DNA of 64,000 bases from Lumbricus terrestris (taxonomy: Eukaryota; Annelida; Clitellata; Crassiclitellata; Lumbricidae), in the NCBI GenBank assembly GCA_949752735.1, contig OX457052.1, forward strand, positions 17,483,649-17,547,648. Reading direction: 5' to 3'. Made by a program: the position numbers and the translations under genes. The notes beneath the pieces are model-generated. The model ran no database searches. It was not told the DNA's origin and worked only from the letters and a program-made list of their open reading frames with translations. Shown here in pieces: positions 11,526 through 22,933 of this stretch (the stretch's first letter is position 1; each line of letters opens with the position of its first letter).

Positions 11526-12450
11526 AGGCCTGACCTTTTGTGAATGTTTATTTTGATAGGTCTAACCTTTTGTTAATGCTTAATTTGATAGGCCTAACCT
11601 TTTGTTAATGCTTATTTTGATAGGCCCAACCTTTGTTTATGCTTGTTTTGATAGGCCTAACCTTCTGCCAATGCTTAATTTGATAGGTCTAACCTTTTTT
11701 TAATGTTTATTTTGATAGGTCTAACCCTTTGTTAATGCTCATTTTGATAGGCTTAACTTTTTGTTAATGCTTATTTTGATGGGCCTATGGGCCTAACCTT
11801 TTGTTAATGTTTCTTTTGATAGGCCTAGCCTTTTGCTAATGCTTATTTTTATAGGCCTAACCTATCCGTGGTGCTTAATTTGAAAGATTTAACCTTTTAC
11901 TAATGCTTTATTTGATAACCTATACCTTTCGTTGGTGCTTCACTGCATAGGCCTAACCTTTTGGTCATGCATGCTTAATTTAGAAGGCCTAATCTTTTGT
12001 TTGGTAGGCCTAACCCTTCAATGTTGCTTGATCTGGTAGGCCAAACCTTGCGTTGATGATTAGTTTGTTAGGCCAAAACAGCCATTGATCTTAATTTGGT
12101 AGGCCAAAACATCCATATTTCTTTATTATTTTGGTAGGCCAAACATCCATTTTTCTTAATCGGGTTGGTCAAAACATCCATTTTTATTAATTTGGTAGGC
12201 CAAACATCCATTTTTTTATTGGGTTGGCCAAAACATCCATTTTTCTTAATTTGGTAGGTCTAACCTTTTAATGCTGCTGGCATGCCTAACCTTGCGTTGA
12301 TGTCTGCATGATTTGGTAGGCCCAAACAGCCCTTGATCTTAATTTGGCATGTCAAAACATCCCTTGATCTTAATTTGGTATGCCAAAACATCCGTTGAGG
12401 CGTAATTGGTATAGGCCTACCTGGACTTCAATTATTGCTTAATTTGGCAT
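11526..12450. repeat. Diverged about 31-bp tandem array of TAGGCCTAACCTTTTG units
   Basis: Nearly thirty units follow the pattern GATAGGCCTAACCTTTTGTT then AATGCTTATTTT. The 5' half is regular. After about 12050 the unit shifts to GGTAGGCCAAAACATCCAT plus TTTTCTTAATTT, so two sub-families adjoin. No coding frame survives. TAGGCCTA is also the commonest word of this genome window. Confidence 0.9.
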
Positions 12451-12777
12451 TGTCTATTCATTTAATGAAACCTCCTGCTGACAAAGTACGGCAGCTGGAT
12501 AGTTGCAGTCATTGCGAGTACACGGAGTCAGACGACAATAAACAATACCGACCCTTAAAACATGCTCTCCATGCATGCAGTCCTAGCCATGGATGGCATA
12601 ATTAATTAGTCAGGCCTAACTTCCGCTGTTGCTTTGGTAATCCGTAGGCCTGTGACGTTGGCATTCGAGGGTATACGTAGAGATCGAGATAATAATAGCC
12701 TGGCTATTGATTACACAGCACTGTTGCTAGGCCTACTATTACTAGCAAGTGAACAATGGGCTACTTTATTCATTAAA

Positions 12778-12826
12778 TGCATTTATATAGCACCTCTTTA
12801 AGGAGGCGCTCTAGGCCAGCGCTGGA
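12778..12826 (-). mobile_element. LINE 3' tail (minus)
   Basis: TTTATATAGCACCTCTTTAA followed by GGAGGCGCTC is the reverse complement of the LINE tail GAGCGCC...AGGYGCTATATAAA found at other sites. Confidence 0.5.
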
Positions 12827-12878
12827 TTGGTGTTTCACGCCGGAACACATCAAATACTCAAAGCCAACCAGCCACGTT

Positions 12879-13083
12879 GTTCTTAATTCATTCATTCATT
12901 CATTCAATCAATCATTCATTCGTTCAATCAATCAATCATTCATTCATTCAACCAATCAATCATTCATTCATTCGTTCGTTCATTCATTCAATCAATCAAT
13001 CATTCATTCATTCATTCAATCAATCATTCATTCGTTCATTCATTCAATTAATCAATCATTCATTCATTCGTTCATTCATTCAA
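12879..13083. repeat. (ATTC)n microsatellite, tail of the adjoining LINE
   Basis: About 205 bp of ATTC with AATC and GTTC variants. It abuts the reverse-oriented LINE tail at 13083-13135, so in element orientation it is the 3' terminal (GAAT)n tail. The IHSF-rich frames are repeat artefacts. Confidence 0.85.
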
Positions 13084-13135
13084 GTATTTATATAGCGCCT
13101 CTTCAAGGAAACTACCTAGAGGCGCTCCCGACTCC
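13083..13135 (-). mobile_element. LINE 3' tail (minus) joined to microsatellite
   Basis: The reverse complement reads GGGAGCGCCTCTAGGTAG, a short spacer, then CTTGAAGAGGCGCTATATAA and then (GAAT)n. It is the same tail as at 28228 and 49168. Confidence 0.65.
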
Positions 13136-13229
13136 AGCACGGACACACAGAACAGTTTTAAGTGCTCATAGAATGTGATCTTATATTTTGTGACCGCCAC
13201 GCGCATGCGCACAGTAGTATAATTTTATT

Positions 13230-13345
13230 AGTGGTTTAAGTTTAACGACGCCTGTGCGATAAAAAATCATTCGCGTCGCCCTCCTCCTTTATCCAGGCTT
13301 GGGACTGGCACTGTCAGTGCAAACCGTGGCGCATGATGCGTGCGC
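13230..13345. repeat. Dispersed repeat (GTTTAACGACG...TTTATCCAGGC), copy 1
   Basis: GTTTAACGACGCC, then GCGTCGCCCTCCTCCTTTAT, CCAGGCTTGGGACTGGCACTG. The same order recurs at 13600-13705 and partly at 2632. GTTTAACGACG-like fragments also appear near 19703 and 29957. Confidence 0.55.
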
Positions 13346-13599
13346 ATGATATAGGATGGATTTGACGAGTAGAGGGGCTTATGACAACAGAGGCCGTTGC
13401 CCTCGAAAAAAATTTGTTTGGCATAATAACCTACGGCTCTTTTTTATGCATAAGAATGGCAGTCTCTTATAAAGTAAGTGATCCGGATGGACAGCCGCGT
13501 GTATGACTATGACCTCTTAGCGACTTTCATTTTTAAAGCGCATATTGATGACCAGTCGCGACCATCACAGCTTGATTTTTACCGACAGTGGTGGTGGTA

Positions 13600-13705
13600 G
13601 TTGCAGTTTAACGTCACTGTGTGATAACAATGACCATTAGCGACGCCCTCCTCCTTTATTCAGCCTTGGGACTGGCACTGGCAGAGTGCGACCAATGGCG
13701 GAGTA
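13600..13705. repeat. Dispersed repeat, copy 2
   Basis: GTTTAACGTCACTGTGTGAT, AGCGACGCCCTCCTCCTTTA, TTCAGCCTTGGGACTGGCAC parallels 13230-13345 in the same orientation. Confidence 0.55.
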
Positions 13706-14272
13706 CACAAACTTGTAGGCTACAGCTAACCTTTTCCAGAGACTATATAGGGCGATGGGTGGGTGGGGCTGATGCACGTGGAACGTAAATAATTGATTTT
13801 AAGGAAAAATTCTGTCCCTGTGGGGGATTTAAAATCCGGCCTCTCGGCTTATGCAGTCGAGCAGATTGTTTACGAAGACTGCTATCCGCATGCCGAGAGG
13901 GGTCTCATTTTTAGTGCGCCATTTCGAGGATTGTTCAGCGTTATCGTGTGTGTTTTTAAGTTCATTATAGGCCTACTGACGCATTGGTTTACATTAATTA
14001 GCTAGCTTCAATTACCATTTTAAATTAATCTAACGTGGCCAGCAAATAGGCTGCATATCTGCCGTCGTAGACATATCTTCTCATTCAGTGTTCAGTTGAA
14101 AACATAACAGCAAAACCTTCATGCAGAAATCACGCACTATAGGTTCTGAGGTTATAATTACAAAATAAACAGTAGTCAAGTTCTAGCGTTCAGTAAAAAT
14201 AAAACTAAATTTGGCCTAAATTTGGCAGCGGTGGCTATTTTGCACTGAGTGACTGTGCATGTGTATATCATG

Positions 14273-14822
14273 CAGTGGCGTAGCGACCGCCCTTCGTACC
14301 CTCCGACCGAAGGGGGTCCCCGCAAGAAAGGAGGCCCCCGAAAGGGGCAAAAAAGTAAGGTGTAGCTATAGATTAGTGACATTTATTGACGCTGTTGCCC
14401 AATCCATGGTGGAAAGCACTGTTAGAAAGACTTAAATACGGAATACATGTACACTGTAGCCCTATGTAGGCTATACATAATATGAATACCCATTATAATT
14501 TAATTGTACAAAATATAAATACTGCATTCCAATTTCTGCATTGTTAGGGGCCCTAAGAGCCAAATTTTGAACGCTGGAAATGCGACGGGCTTTCAGATGT
14601 GCAGTACTGGTGCAAGGCACTTTGATGACAATTCTAAAAATTTCCTTAGAGAATAAATAATATCAGATTTAGAGCTTCATATTAATCACGAAACGAAATT
14701 ACTTAGAATAAGCACGTTACAGAGTTACGTATACCGTTGACACCAGTTTCTGAATTGCAAGGGGCCCCGCCGCCCCAGACATATGTTCGGAGGGGGCCAC
14801 ATTCATTGTTGCTACGGCCCTG
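14273..14822. mobile_element. hAT-type element with perfect 8-bp TSD
   Basis: The element is 550 bp, starting CAGTGGCGTAGCGACC and ending GTTGCTACGGCCCTG. The TSD ATATCATG is exact (14265-14272 and 14823-14830). It sits inside the left arm of the long-TIR transposon. The interior has G-rich runs (AAGGGGGTCCCC, GGGGCCC) and no ORF of note. Confidence 0.9.
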
Positions 14823-14886
14823 ATATCATGTGCACTGCATAACATATTGCACAGTCACTTAATGCGTGTCTTGTTACACAGTGCGG

Positions 14887-15217
14887 CAGGGGCGGATCCA
14901 GGAGGCCAATCCGGCCATGGCCCCCATTTAAAAAGTGCATGGGACGTGGCCCCCCATTTGGTTTCAACAAGCCATTAAAGCAGGATACTAGAGAGGCCAT
15001 TACTCCGACCAGGATGACAGATGACTGATGACTAAAAAAGTCATCAACAATTTTGGCGGCTAAAACGGTAAAGTGGTACCTTATTCTCAGAAATTGGACG
15101 ATTGACTAAAAAAAGGTCATAAGATTTTTCGGCGACCAAGGCGAAATTTTTCTCCTGTCCCAACCCAAGACCGAAAATTTTGGCCCCTCCCTTCGAAAAT
15201 TTCTGTATCCGCCCTTG
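14887..15217. mobile_element. hAT-type MITE, TSD 7 of 8
   Basis: It starts CAGGGGCGGATCCAG and ends CTGTATCCGCCCTTG. Flanks are CAGTGCGG and GAGTGCGG. It is the second insertion in the left arm of the 14140 element, since arm homology resumes right after it. Confidence 0.82.
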
Positions 15218-15396
15218 GAGTGCGGGGTATTAGACTCTATAAGAGTTTGTCATTATAAGAGCATGCTTATAATGGATTTAGGATTAGATCTATGTATTTT
15301 TTTTAAACATTTGACTTTTGATTGGCTCTGTAGATGACTGATGTACGTAGGTCCTATATTATGTACCAAGTCTGTGGACTGTATACACCAACATGC

Positions 15397-15612
15397 AGAT
15401 AGCAATTGGTTAATTAAAGAATTTCTTATCTTTTCCTATCTTATCTTATCAGATAGCAATTGGTTAATTAAAGAATTTCTTATCTTTTCCTATCTTATCT
15501 TATCAGATAGCAATTGGTTAATTAAAGAATTTCTTATCTTTTCCTATCTTATCTTATCAGATAGCAATTGGTTAATTAAAGAATTTCTTATCTTTTCCTA
15601 TCTTATCTTATC
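15397..15612. repeat. 54-bp tandem repeat, four identical copies
   Basis: The unit runs from GATAGCAATTGGTTAATTAA through TCTTATCTTTTCC to CTTATCTTATCA and occurs four times without a visible difference. 54 is divisible by three, which leaves an 18-aa periodic open frame without other coding character. Confidence 0.95.
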
Positions 15613-16183
15613 AATATCAAACGGAGATGATGAGTGAGCATGAAGACCTTCGATCGGTCCTCTTAAGCCGCCCAAACCTTTAGAAGTGGTCTAATCCATA
15701 TCCCTTTGAAACCTTGTAATTGTACTGAGGAGTTAAAACATCATTACGACGAGAAGTGGATCTCATATAGGTCTACTGTGAAAAAGGAAACATCTTGATT
15801 CTGATTTTTGTTTTGACTTTATCAAGTCAATTTCGGCTGAGACTGTTACAGTCTATATTAGGCGGATCAGATCAAATTAAAATACGGTACTTTCTTAGAA
15901 TCAGATCTACTTTGACTCTTAATTCCTCTCTTAATGACATGTCTTGCTGGTGCACTGGTTTTCAGTAGACTGCACCTGACTTCTCGATATTCAATATGAA
16001 AGAAGACCTGCACTAACTACACATGTTCAAAATGGTGCAAAACTCTCTCGCCAGTGCTACAGCTGAGACACATTGATATAATCCGCATGCATTTTGCACC
16101 CATGTTGCATTCATTTAGCCGATTGCACACTGAGCTAAGAATCTGCTCTTAAATCTGCCTCAACTTGCTTACCCATCGATATC

Positions 16184-16561
16184 CAGTGGCGGCGCCAGGA
16201 TTTCAGTTTGGGTGGGGGGCTGGCTGAGAGGGACGAATCGAAGAGGAAATTTTCCATTTTCATTCGCCAAAATATCTGAGACTTTTTTTTAGTCATTTGG
16301 ACAAAATCTCAAGAAAACATTTAATTTCTCCAGTCAAAAATCTGACGAGGTTTTTTAGGCGTTCGGTCGAAATTTCAAGAAAACGAGAAAATATTTCATT
16401 TTTCATGTTCCCCTGTTCCACCCAAATCCTGATGTTTTAGGGGGGCTTAGTCCAAATCTCATAAAAATAGACCTATTTCATTTTCCCTATGCAAAAAACC
16501 TGACGACCTTTTTTTTTGGGGGGGGGGAAAGCTTACCCCTATCTCCCTCGGTCCGACATTG
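16184..16561. mobile_element. hAT-type MITE, decayed ends
   Basis: It starts CAGTGGCGGCGCCAGG; the reverse complement of its end is CAATGTCGGACCGAGG (12 of 16). Flanks TCGATATC and CCGACATC agree at 6 of 8, both mismatches being C/T. The body repeats TTTTTTTAGTCATTYGG-like blocks that also occur at 18330, 21220 and 31160. Confidence 0.65.
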
Positions 16562-17456
16562 CCGACATCTAGTATCTGCTTTCTGTATTCAACCAGACAT
16601 AGACTTCTTGGCTTCTTGCGATGCATTAGGACTTTGATTGCGATTAAACTCGAATCAAAACCTCGACATTACATGCTCTTATAATGACCAACTCATAATA
16701 ATATTATAACGCTCCGCACTCTGTAAAAAAAACCACGCACTAAGAGTCTGTGCAATATGTCATGCAGTAGGCCTACACCACGGCATACTGCACACTGCAC
16801 AGTCACTTAGTGCAAAATAGCTACCTCTGCAAGTTTAGGCCAAATTTATTTTTATTTTTACTGAACGCTAGAACTTGACTACGGTTTATTTTGTCATTAT
16901 AAACTCAGAACCTATAGGGCTTATAGTGCATTATGAAAACGGTGTCATAATAAACCAGTGAGTTATTGTATTAAACTAGAAAGTGATATCAAGTTGATAA
17001 TGATCTTTGCAAGTACAGATTTGCAGTTCAGCTCAAATACATTCGATGCTTTGCGAATACATAGGCCTACATACATAGGTCTACCGTTAAAATGGAGCCA
17101 TAAAAATCTAACTTTCCAGAACGCTCATATTGCCCTAAACATTTTGGTCGGCGCATGTAGCCTACAGTACTATAAAGAACCTTGATTGTTTATACAGAAA
17201 TTTAAAAAATGAATGGCTAGAGGCCAAAAAGTGTTATTTCATAGTAGCCTATTAGACAACTTCCGCTGTCGCCATGCACGGTCAACACTTTTTTGGTCGA
17301 TACGTGTAAATGAACTCAGTTGACTGCCTGATATAATAATTATAATTATATGCCTTGCCAGCTGCAGTATAGACGTCTACGCAGAATCATAATGCATTCT
17401 CTTTTTAAAAAAGATCGTGAGGCGTTGGAAGTGGTACGCGACGCTTAATTGCAGGG

Positions 17457-17656
17457 CAGGGCTTTTTGTAACGTGCAGTTGTACACAAAATGTGCAGTTC
17501 TAAATGGATTTGTGCAGTTGTAGAAACACTCCTGTACATCAGTTAAAACTAGTAAAAAAGGTTGTTGTCTTCCGATTGGAAGAAATTTACCATAGAGGAT
17601 GGGAAAGAAAAGAAGGAGTTGTGTGCAGTTCTAAACATTCCTTAAAAACAGCCCTG
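17457..17656. mobile_element. hAT-type MITE with perfect 8-bp TSD
   Basis: The element is 200 bp, starting CAGGGCTTTTTGTAACGTGC and ending CCTTAAAAACAGCCCTG. The exact TSD is TTGCAGGG (17449-17456 and 17657-17664). It is closely similar throughout to 8067-8270. Confidence 0.92.
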
Positions 17657-17664
17657 TTGCAGGG

Positions 17665-18930
17665 CAATAATATCTCCCCTCAGACACTAACGCTTAGAGC
17701 AGTAGTGCCAAGACGCGGACATTCACCTTTTTCAGCTGCGCAGAGAAATCCAATGGCATGGCTTACATGACATGTTCCCACCCAAAAACACACACCGGAC
17801 ATGGTGTATACACTATACACCCTTGCGCTCACGATCGAGAAAAGTAATAGCCCACCCTCGCAGACCGTCTCACATGCAGAAGAACCTTTCAATGTTAAAG
17901 GGTTAACAAGAGATCCGGATCACACAATTTCAAGACTGCTCATAGCTGAGACAACCTCAAAAACTATAAATATAATTATATATTATTATGAAACTGTCCT
18001 TAGACAACTTGCACGCTTCTGACGCAAGAATAAACTTTTTTAAATCTTTGTATACATATATAAGCCAAAATAACGTGCTTTACAAATGGTCGATTAAAAA
18101 ATTATACCATTCCATTCTTCTCCTGATTAGTATCTTCATGACTTCCTCTAATCCTGTCTACCATATAAATTATATACATGCAGTAGTCATCGCTCGAAGC
18201 AATCAGTGCGTGAAGTCTGATAACAGAGGACTGCAGGTGTACAGCCGAGATCAAGAGAAGAATAGCAATGGGAAAAGAATCTTTTTGGAATATTCAGTTT
18301 CCCGTCGGAAAAAAGTGTTGACCATTTTTAGTCATCCGACCGAAATCAATTCATTCTATTTTTTCACATTTTTTTCATTTCGGTGGGTGTTTTCATGATT
18401 TTATTTAATGGTTTTTACATCAAGCGCTAGTAAATGCATTCTATTATTTTTTACTTTTTACGTTTCGGGGGTGTTCAAACACCCAAAACACCCCCCCAGC
18501 TACGACCTTGATATTATTATATGTATTATTATATAGACCATATTATATTATTATATTCCGCGCTCGGTATGATCCAACTGTTGTTCTGTGAGAGCCGCTA
18601 TATAAATATTTGGCTAAGATACTATATGAGAAGTTTGACCCTGGATGTGCCTCCTTTTTTGTGCAAACTGCTCTCTTTCGCAGGAGATGCAATAGGCTAT
18701 GCATGAATGATTCTTTCGCTTGATTGCCATTGCTTCGAGAGTCGCTCTCTGTCTCCAAGACCCATTTTTTTTTGTCTGCCGTCAGTCCCTGCTAAAGGCG
18801 CTTTATAAATTATTAAATACAGTATACAATACAATACAATTCAGTACAATGCAATACAGCAGACTCCAAATATCTACTACAAACACTTCGTTCAAGCGCG
18901 TCGTTACTATTCCTTTTCTTCTACTCAGTT
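17665..18930. other. Intergenic, no gene recognised
   Basis: It holds possible fragments of a hAT MITE body (TTTTTAGTCATCCGACCGAA near 18330, ending AGCTACGACCTTG near 18511) and a LINE-tail-like AAAGGCGCTTTATAAATTAT near 18795 followed by an ATACA-rich stretch. No coding frame is convincing. Confidence 0.4.
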
Positions 18931-18934
18931 AACA

Positions 18935-19640
18935 AAACTCTGTGGTCCAGCCCTCAACCCTCATGCATGTAGAAAGTTTTTGCTCTAGAATTCTTCTGTG
19001 GCAAGCTATAGCCTACGCCGTAATTGATCTTTTAAAATACCTTTTTTAACGACGCCCCAACGCTTTATAGGTTTGCCAATCTTGACGGAATATACATTAT
19101 TTCTCGACACAGCTCGTAAAACTCTGTGGTCCATCCCTCATGCATGTAGAAAGTTTTTGCTCTAGAATTCTTCTGTGGCAAGCTATAGCCTACGCCGTAA
19201 TTGATCTTTTAAAATACCTTTTTTAACGACGCCCCAACGCTTTATAGGTTTGCCAATCTTGACGGAATATACATTATTTCTCGACACAGCTCGTAAAACT
19301 CTGTGGTCCATCCCTCATGCATGTAGAGTTTTTGCTCTAGAATTCTCCTATGGCAAGCCGTGGTTTAGCCTACGCCGTAATTAATCTTTTAAAATACCTT
19401 TTTTTTAACGACGCCCCAACACTTTATAGGTTTGCCAATCTTGAACGAATGTACATTATACTTCTACTCAGTTCGTAAAACTCTGTGGTCCATTCCTCAT
19501 GCATGTAGATAGTTTTTGCTCTAGAATTCTTATATGGCAAGCTATAATAGCATACGTCGCAATTGATCTTTTAAAATACCTTTTTTAACGACGCTGCAAC
19601 ACTTTATAGGTTTGACAGAATATACATTATTTTGATAGAA
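18935..19640. repeat. About 180-bp tandem repeat, four copies
   Basis: Units start at about 18935, 19118, 19295 and 19477 with AAACTCTGTGGTCC. They share CATGCATGTAGA, TTTTTGCTCTAGAATTCT, GGCAAGC, TTGATCTTTTAAAATACC and AACGACGCC...TTTATAGGTTTG. Units 2 and 3 are near-identical; units 1 and 4 are more diverged. Confidence 0.92.
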
Positions 19641-21084
19641 AAAACTCGGTCAGTGAGATAAGATATGGAAATGTATACACGAGCGCTGTTGATAACATTT
19701 ATTTAACGACACCGTTATTTCAACAATGATTGGCGTCATTCTGAATGTAGGCAACACAGGACTATAGGGCCTATGCAATAATTATGCTGCTTTCCAAGAA
19801 CGTTTTTTAATTGGTCTCCTATACGTGTTCTATTATACACAAGCGTTTAACTGCCGTCGCTTAAGTACCACACCAATGACTAGGTAATTCATCCATTGAT
19901 ATTATGGGTCTAAAGATGGAAATATTGTACCGAACACAGTTTGAAATAAATGCTGAACAAAGACTTGTAAGTGAAACACAGTAGGTTCAATACACAATGG
20001 CCAACTGTTCTGAATGGGAAGTCCGCTGCATATAATGTTAAATTTACATGTAGGCTTACATAAGTGGTTAGCTCCCTAAATAATGCGACTATTGTGGGTC
20101 CGGTGTAAAGATTTCAAGTTGCCCATCCCCAGTTCATCCCCAAATCTACCCCGCAGTTCAAGACTTCAAGTCCCCCCCGGCAATCTACGTCCTGTACGTA
20201 AAAAAATAAAAATTCTTAGGAATACACCCAGGTGTGAAAGTTCTATGTCGTACAATGCAGAACATACTAAGTGCGCCCTGCGCCTATCAGGTGATTATTA
20301 TTATATTTATATAGATATTTACATAGCGCATGCAGCGCTCGGATCAAGTGACTTTTATCCCCCCCCCCCCAACTAAACAACCGTGTTAAATTCCTCACCT
20401 TCCTCTTTTTCGGACCGGCCTATACCCTCCTCCCAGTCCATTCTACTGCAGTTTTTATCTCATTTCTTACGCCCCTGTTTTTCACTGGGCTCAAGTTGCG
20501 CTCCCCACCCCCAGAGTAGGGATCAAAGTCTCTGTCTGGACCTGTGCCTGCAGTCGAGGTTCAAAGACCAGAGATACCTTCGTATTCGTCCTGCAGTAAA
20601 GAGTAGACGGTGTAGCATTCCTCTGACGATTACTACATGCATAGGCCGCCCATATACCATTTCATTTGCCTTCAGCAGCTCTGCATTCTGTTTGCTCAGA
20701 CTGTATAAACAATATGGCGAACTACAGTCTACGCTTTCATACACGAGTTGTCAAGTCTGGCTCAAGTCAGCAGACGTAAGGGGTACATATGTAGGCTACA
20801 TAAGTCTCGACCATACCTCAAATATACAGTGTAATGTATACAAATGCCAGGCTTGTATATCGCATACAAAGTTATCTGTATAACTGAATATTCACAGCAA
20901 GCAACTCCGAGGTAGAAATCAATCTGAATGGGAGAATTGTGAATAACCTTCGATGCGCTGTCGGTAAGAAACAAGGATTTTCGTGGAAGTGGAGCAGACC
21001 TGTTTCAGGTTACGAATCGATCTAGCTACATGTAGGCCAAGACGGTCTAGTGGAATCGGTGCGCATGTAGGTCAACGCAAAATG
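19641..21084. other. Intergenic, no gene recognised
   Basis: Open frames of 70-166 codons occur here but show no motif, transmembrane pattern or codon bias suggestive of a gene. A poly-C run lies at 20361-20370. Confidence 0.4.
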
Positions 21085-21092
21085 ACAGTGAC

Positions 21093-21525
21093 CAGGGCTG
21101 TAGTACTCTAGGGCAGGGCTGTACTGGTAAATTTTGAGGTGAGTACACGCTGATCTCGGGAAAATTCCGTCCCCTCAGGAAAATTTCGTCCATTCTGCCG
21201 TCCCAAAAATCTGACGACCTTTTTTTTAGTCATCCGGCCAAAAAACCATCTAAACAGCCGTGTGCGCCTGATTTACTAGCGTGTACGGTGTACCCTGCTT
21301 TTTTCCCGCGTATACCCTACTTTTCGGGAGGTGAGTAGGCCTATACACGGTGCCGTTTTTCGCAGGAGGTGAGTATACGCTGTATACCCGCGTATACCAT
21401 CGTGTACAGCCCTGCTCTAGGGTATACGCGGGTATGCAGCGTATACTCACCTCCTGCGAAAAGGGCATCGTATAGGTCTGCTCAGTGCTCACCTCCGAAA
21501 ACGAGGGTATACGCGAACAGCCCTG
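21093..21525. mobile_element. hAT-type MITE (outer), interrupted by a second hAT
   Basis: It starts CAGGGCTGTAGTA and ends CGAACAGCCCTG, with exact TSD ACAGTGAC (21085-21092 and 21526-21533). Removing the inner insertion and one TSD copy leaves 124 bp. Its body repeats GGTATACGCG-type words. Confidence 0.9.
21114..21414. mobile_element. hAT-type MITE nested in another hAT MITE
   Basis: The element is 301 bp, starting CAGGGCTGTACTGG and ending CGTGTACAGCCCTG, with exact TSD CTCTAGGG (21106-21113 and 21415-21422) that lies inside the outer element. It is therefore the younger of the two. Confidence 0.92.
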
Positions 21526-21601
21526 ACAGTGACCCGATAAGTGTTGAGAAGTTAATTGTGTCATCCAAACTGTGTTATCCAAACTATGACAAGTATATAA
21601 G

Positions 21602-21787
21602 CAGTGCCTAAAGTGTGGAAAAATAAGTGCCTGAACGCCCTTTATCTTTCCAAAAGAAGTGCCTGGACGTCCCTTACCTTTCCAAGTTTCCAGTCTATGC
21701 TCACCAATTAGTGGCTGGACGGCGTTCAGATTTTAAAACAAGTGCATGGACGCTGTCCATGACCGTCCAGGCACACTTTAAGCCCTG
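21602..21787. mobile_element. hAT-type MITE with perfect 8-bp TSD
   Basis: The element is 186 bp, starting CAGTGCCTAAAGTGTG and ending CACACTTTAAGCCCTG. The exact TSD is TATATAAG (21594-21601 and 21788-21795). The sister copy is at 30076-30254. Internal GTGCCTGGACG and CGTCCAGGCAC words also form inverted pairs. Confidence 0.93.
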
Positions 21788-22289
21788 TATATAAGCTTAC
21801 CTAAAGTGAACAAAACAATGCACGCGGCATCACTGTATTAGTAGGTTGCCTACTCGTGAGCCAGGTTGAATTGGACATTCTTAAGACCAGTGAGAAATTA
21901 AACATAGAGATCAATGGCCATTTAACGAAGAGTAGTGCAGGGAACTAAGTGAGGCCTATTATTATTACTTCTATGGCATACCGATGTTTCCAAAAGTCGT
22001 AGTGTGAGTATTCTACAGCATATAGCCTACATGTAACCTAGGCTACAGCCTACCGGAGCCGGGCCAGAAGTTGTGGGTGCAAACCTGCAAAGAAAACAAC
22101 TTAACGAACAGCAATAAGTTTGAGCATCCGTGGAGAAGCTAACGAACAAGTAGATCAACTCGTCTGTTTGGAATTTAATAACCGTAGACGGCAAAAACGA
22201 AAACGAAAAAATACATAATCATGAGAATTTTAAGAACACCGTCGCTATCAATTGGAACGTATTAAGAGGGTGTGGAGCAGCAAGGCAAT

Positions 22290-22347
22290 ATATATAATTA
22301 TATATATATACATATATATAATTATATATATATATATATATATATAG
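22290..22347. repeat. TA-rich microsatellite
   Basis: Interrupted (TA)n with TATAATTATATA blocks. Confidence 0.8.
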
Positions 22348-22933
22348 CAACGGAAATCAAAACCAGAATAATTCGAACCAATTTGCGTATAATTAGATCT
22401 ATCATGGATTCGAATACCGAACACAGCGAAAGATGAGATAGCTATACGGAAATAAGTCGGCCACGGAACATTGCACTGATTTGAAAAACAACAGAAAATC
22501 AGAAACGATGACCTAGTTATTGAAAGAACCCGGATGACGATGATTTTTTGGAAGTTTGAACTATATGCACTCATTGTGTCAACATCAGCTTGAAGGGGCG
22601 CTATAACAAGTGCGCAAAAAAACAAATACAAATCCCATTTTCGTGTCTTTCATTGCCCGGCTTTCTGACGTCATTCGCACTTGACAGCCTCGCGACCGAT
22701 ATGTAGGCCATGGTCTGTCACCGCACCCGAAAAGCTGAGGGTTGCCAGGTCGTCGCGAAATGTGTGAGTTGGGCTACTTTTCGATTCGCAGTGTTTTGTT
22801 GGACGATCGGCAGATGTGAAGACGTGGGTTGAGCAGTGACATTTGGAGTCGCCTCATAAACAGGAGAAACGATCATGAGTTCATGACTGATTAGAAACGA
22901 CACCAACCAGAGAATCTTATCGAACGGGGTTGA

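Larger units (their letters stand above)
14140..16914. mobile_element. Long-TIR DNA transposon, carrying three hAT insertions
   Basis: The left arm (from TAGGTTCTGAG at 14140) and the right arm (reverse complement of 16700-16914) match over roughly 250 bp. They share GTAGTCAAGTTCTAGCGTTC, TTTGGCCTAAA, CTATTTTGCACT, CATATTGCACAG and GTCATTATAAGAGCATG in the same order. The left arm is interrupted by hAT elements at 14273 and 14887 and the interior by a third at 16184; a 54-bp tandem array lies at 15397. Without the inserts it would be about 1.5 kb. TA borders both ends, but the right arm has a 9-bp local duplication there, so the outer boundary is uncertain by about 10 bp and the superfamily is open. 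No transposase-like frame was seen, so it is probably non-autonomous. Confidence 0.8.
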
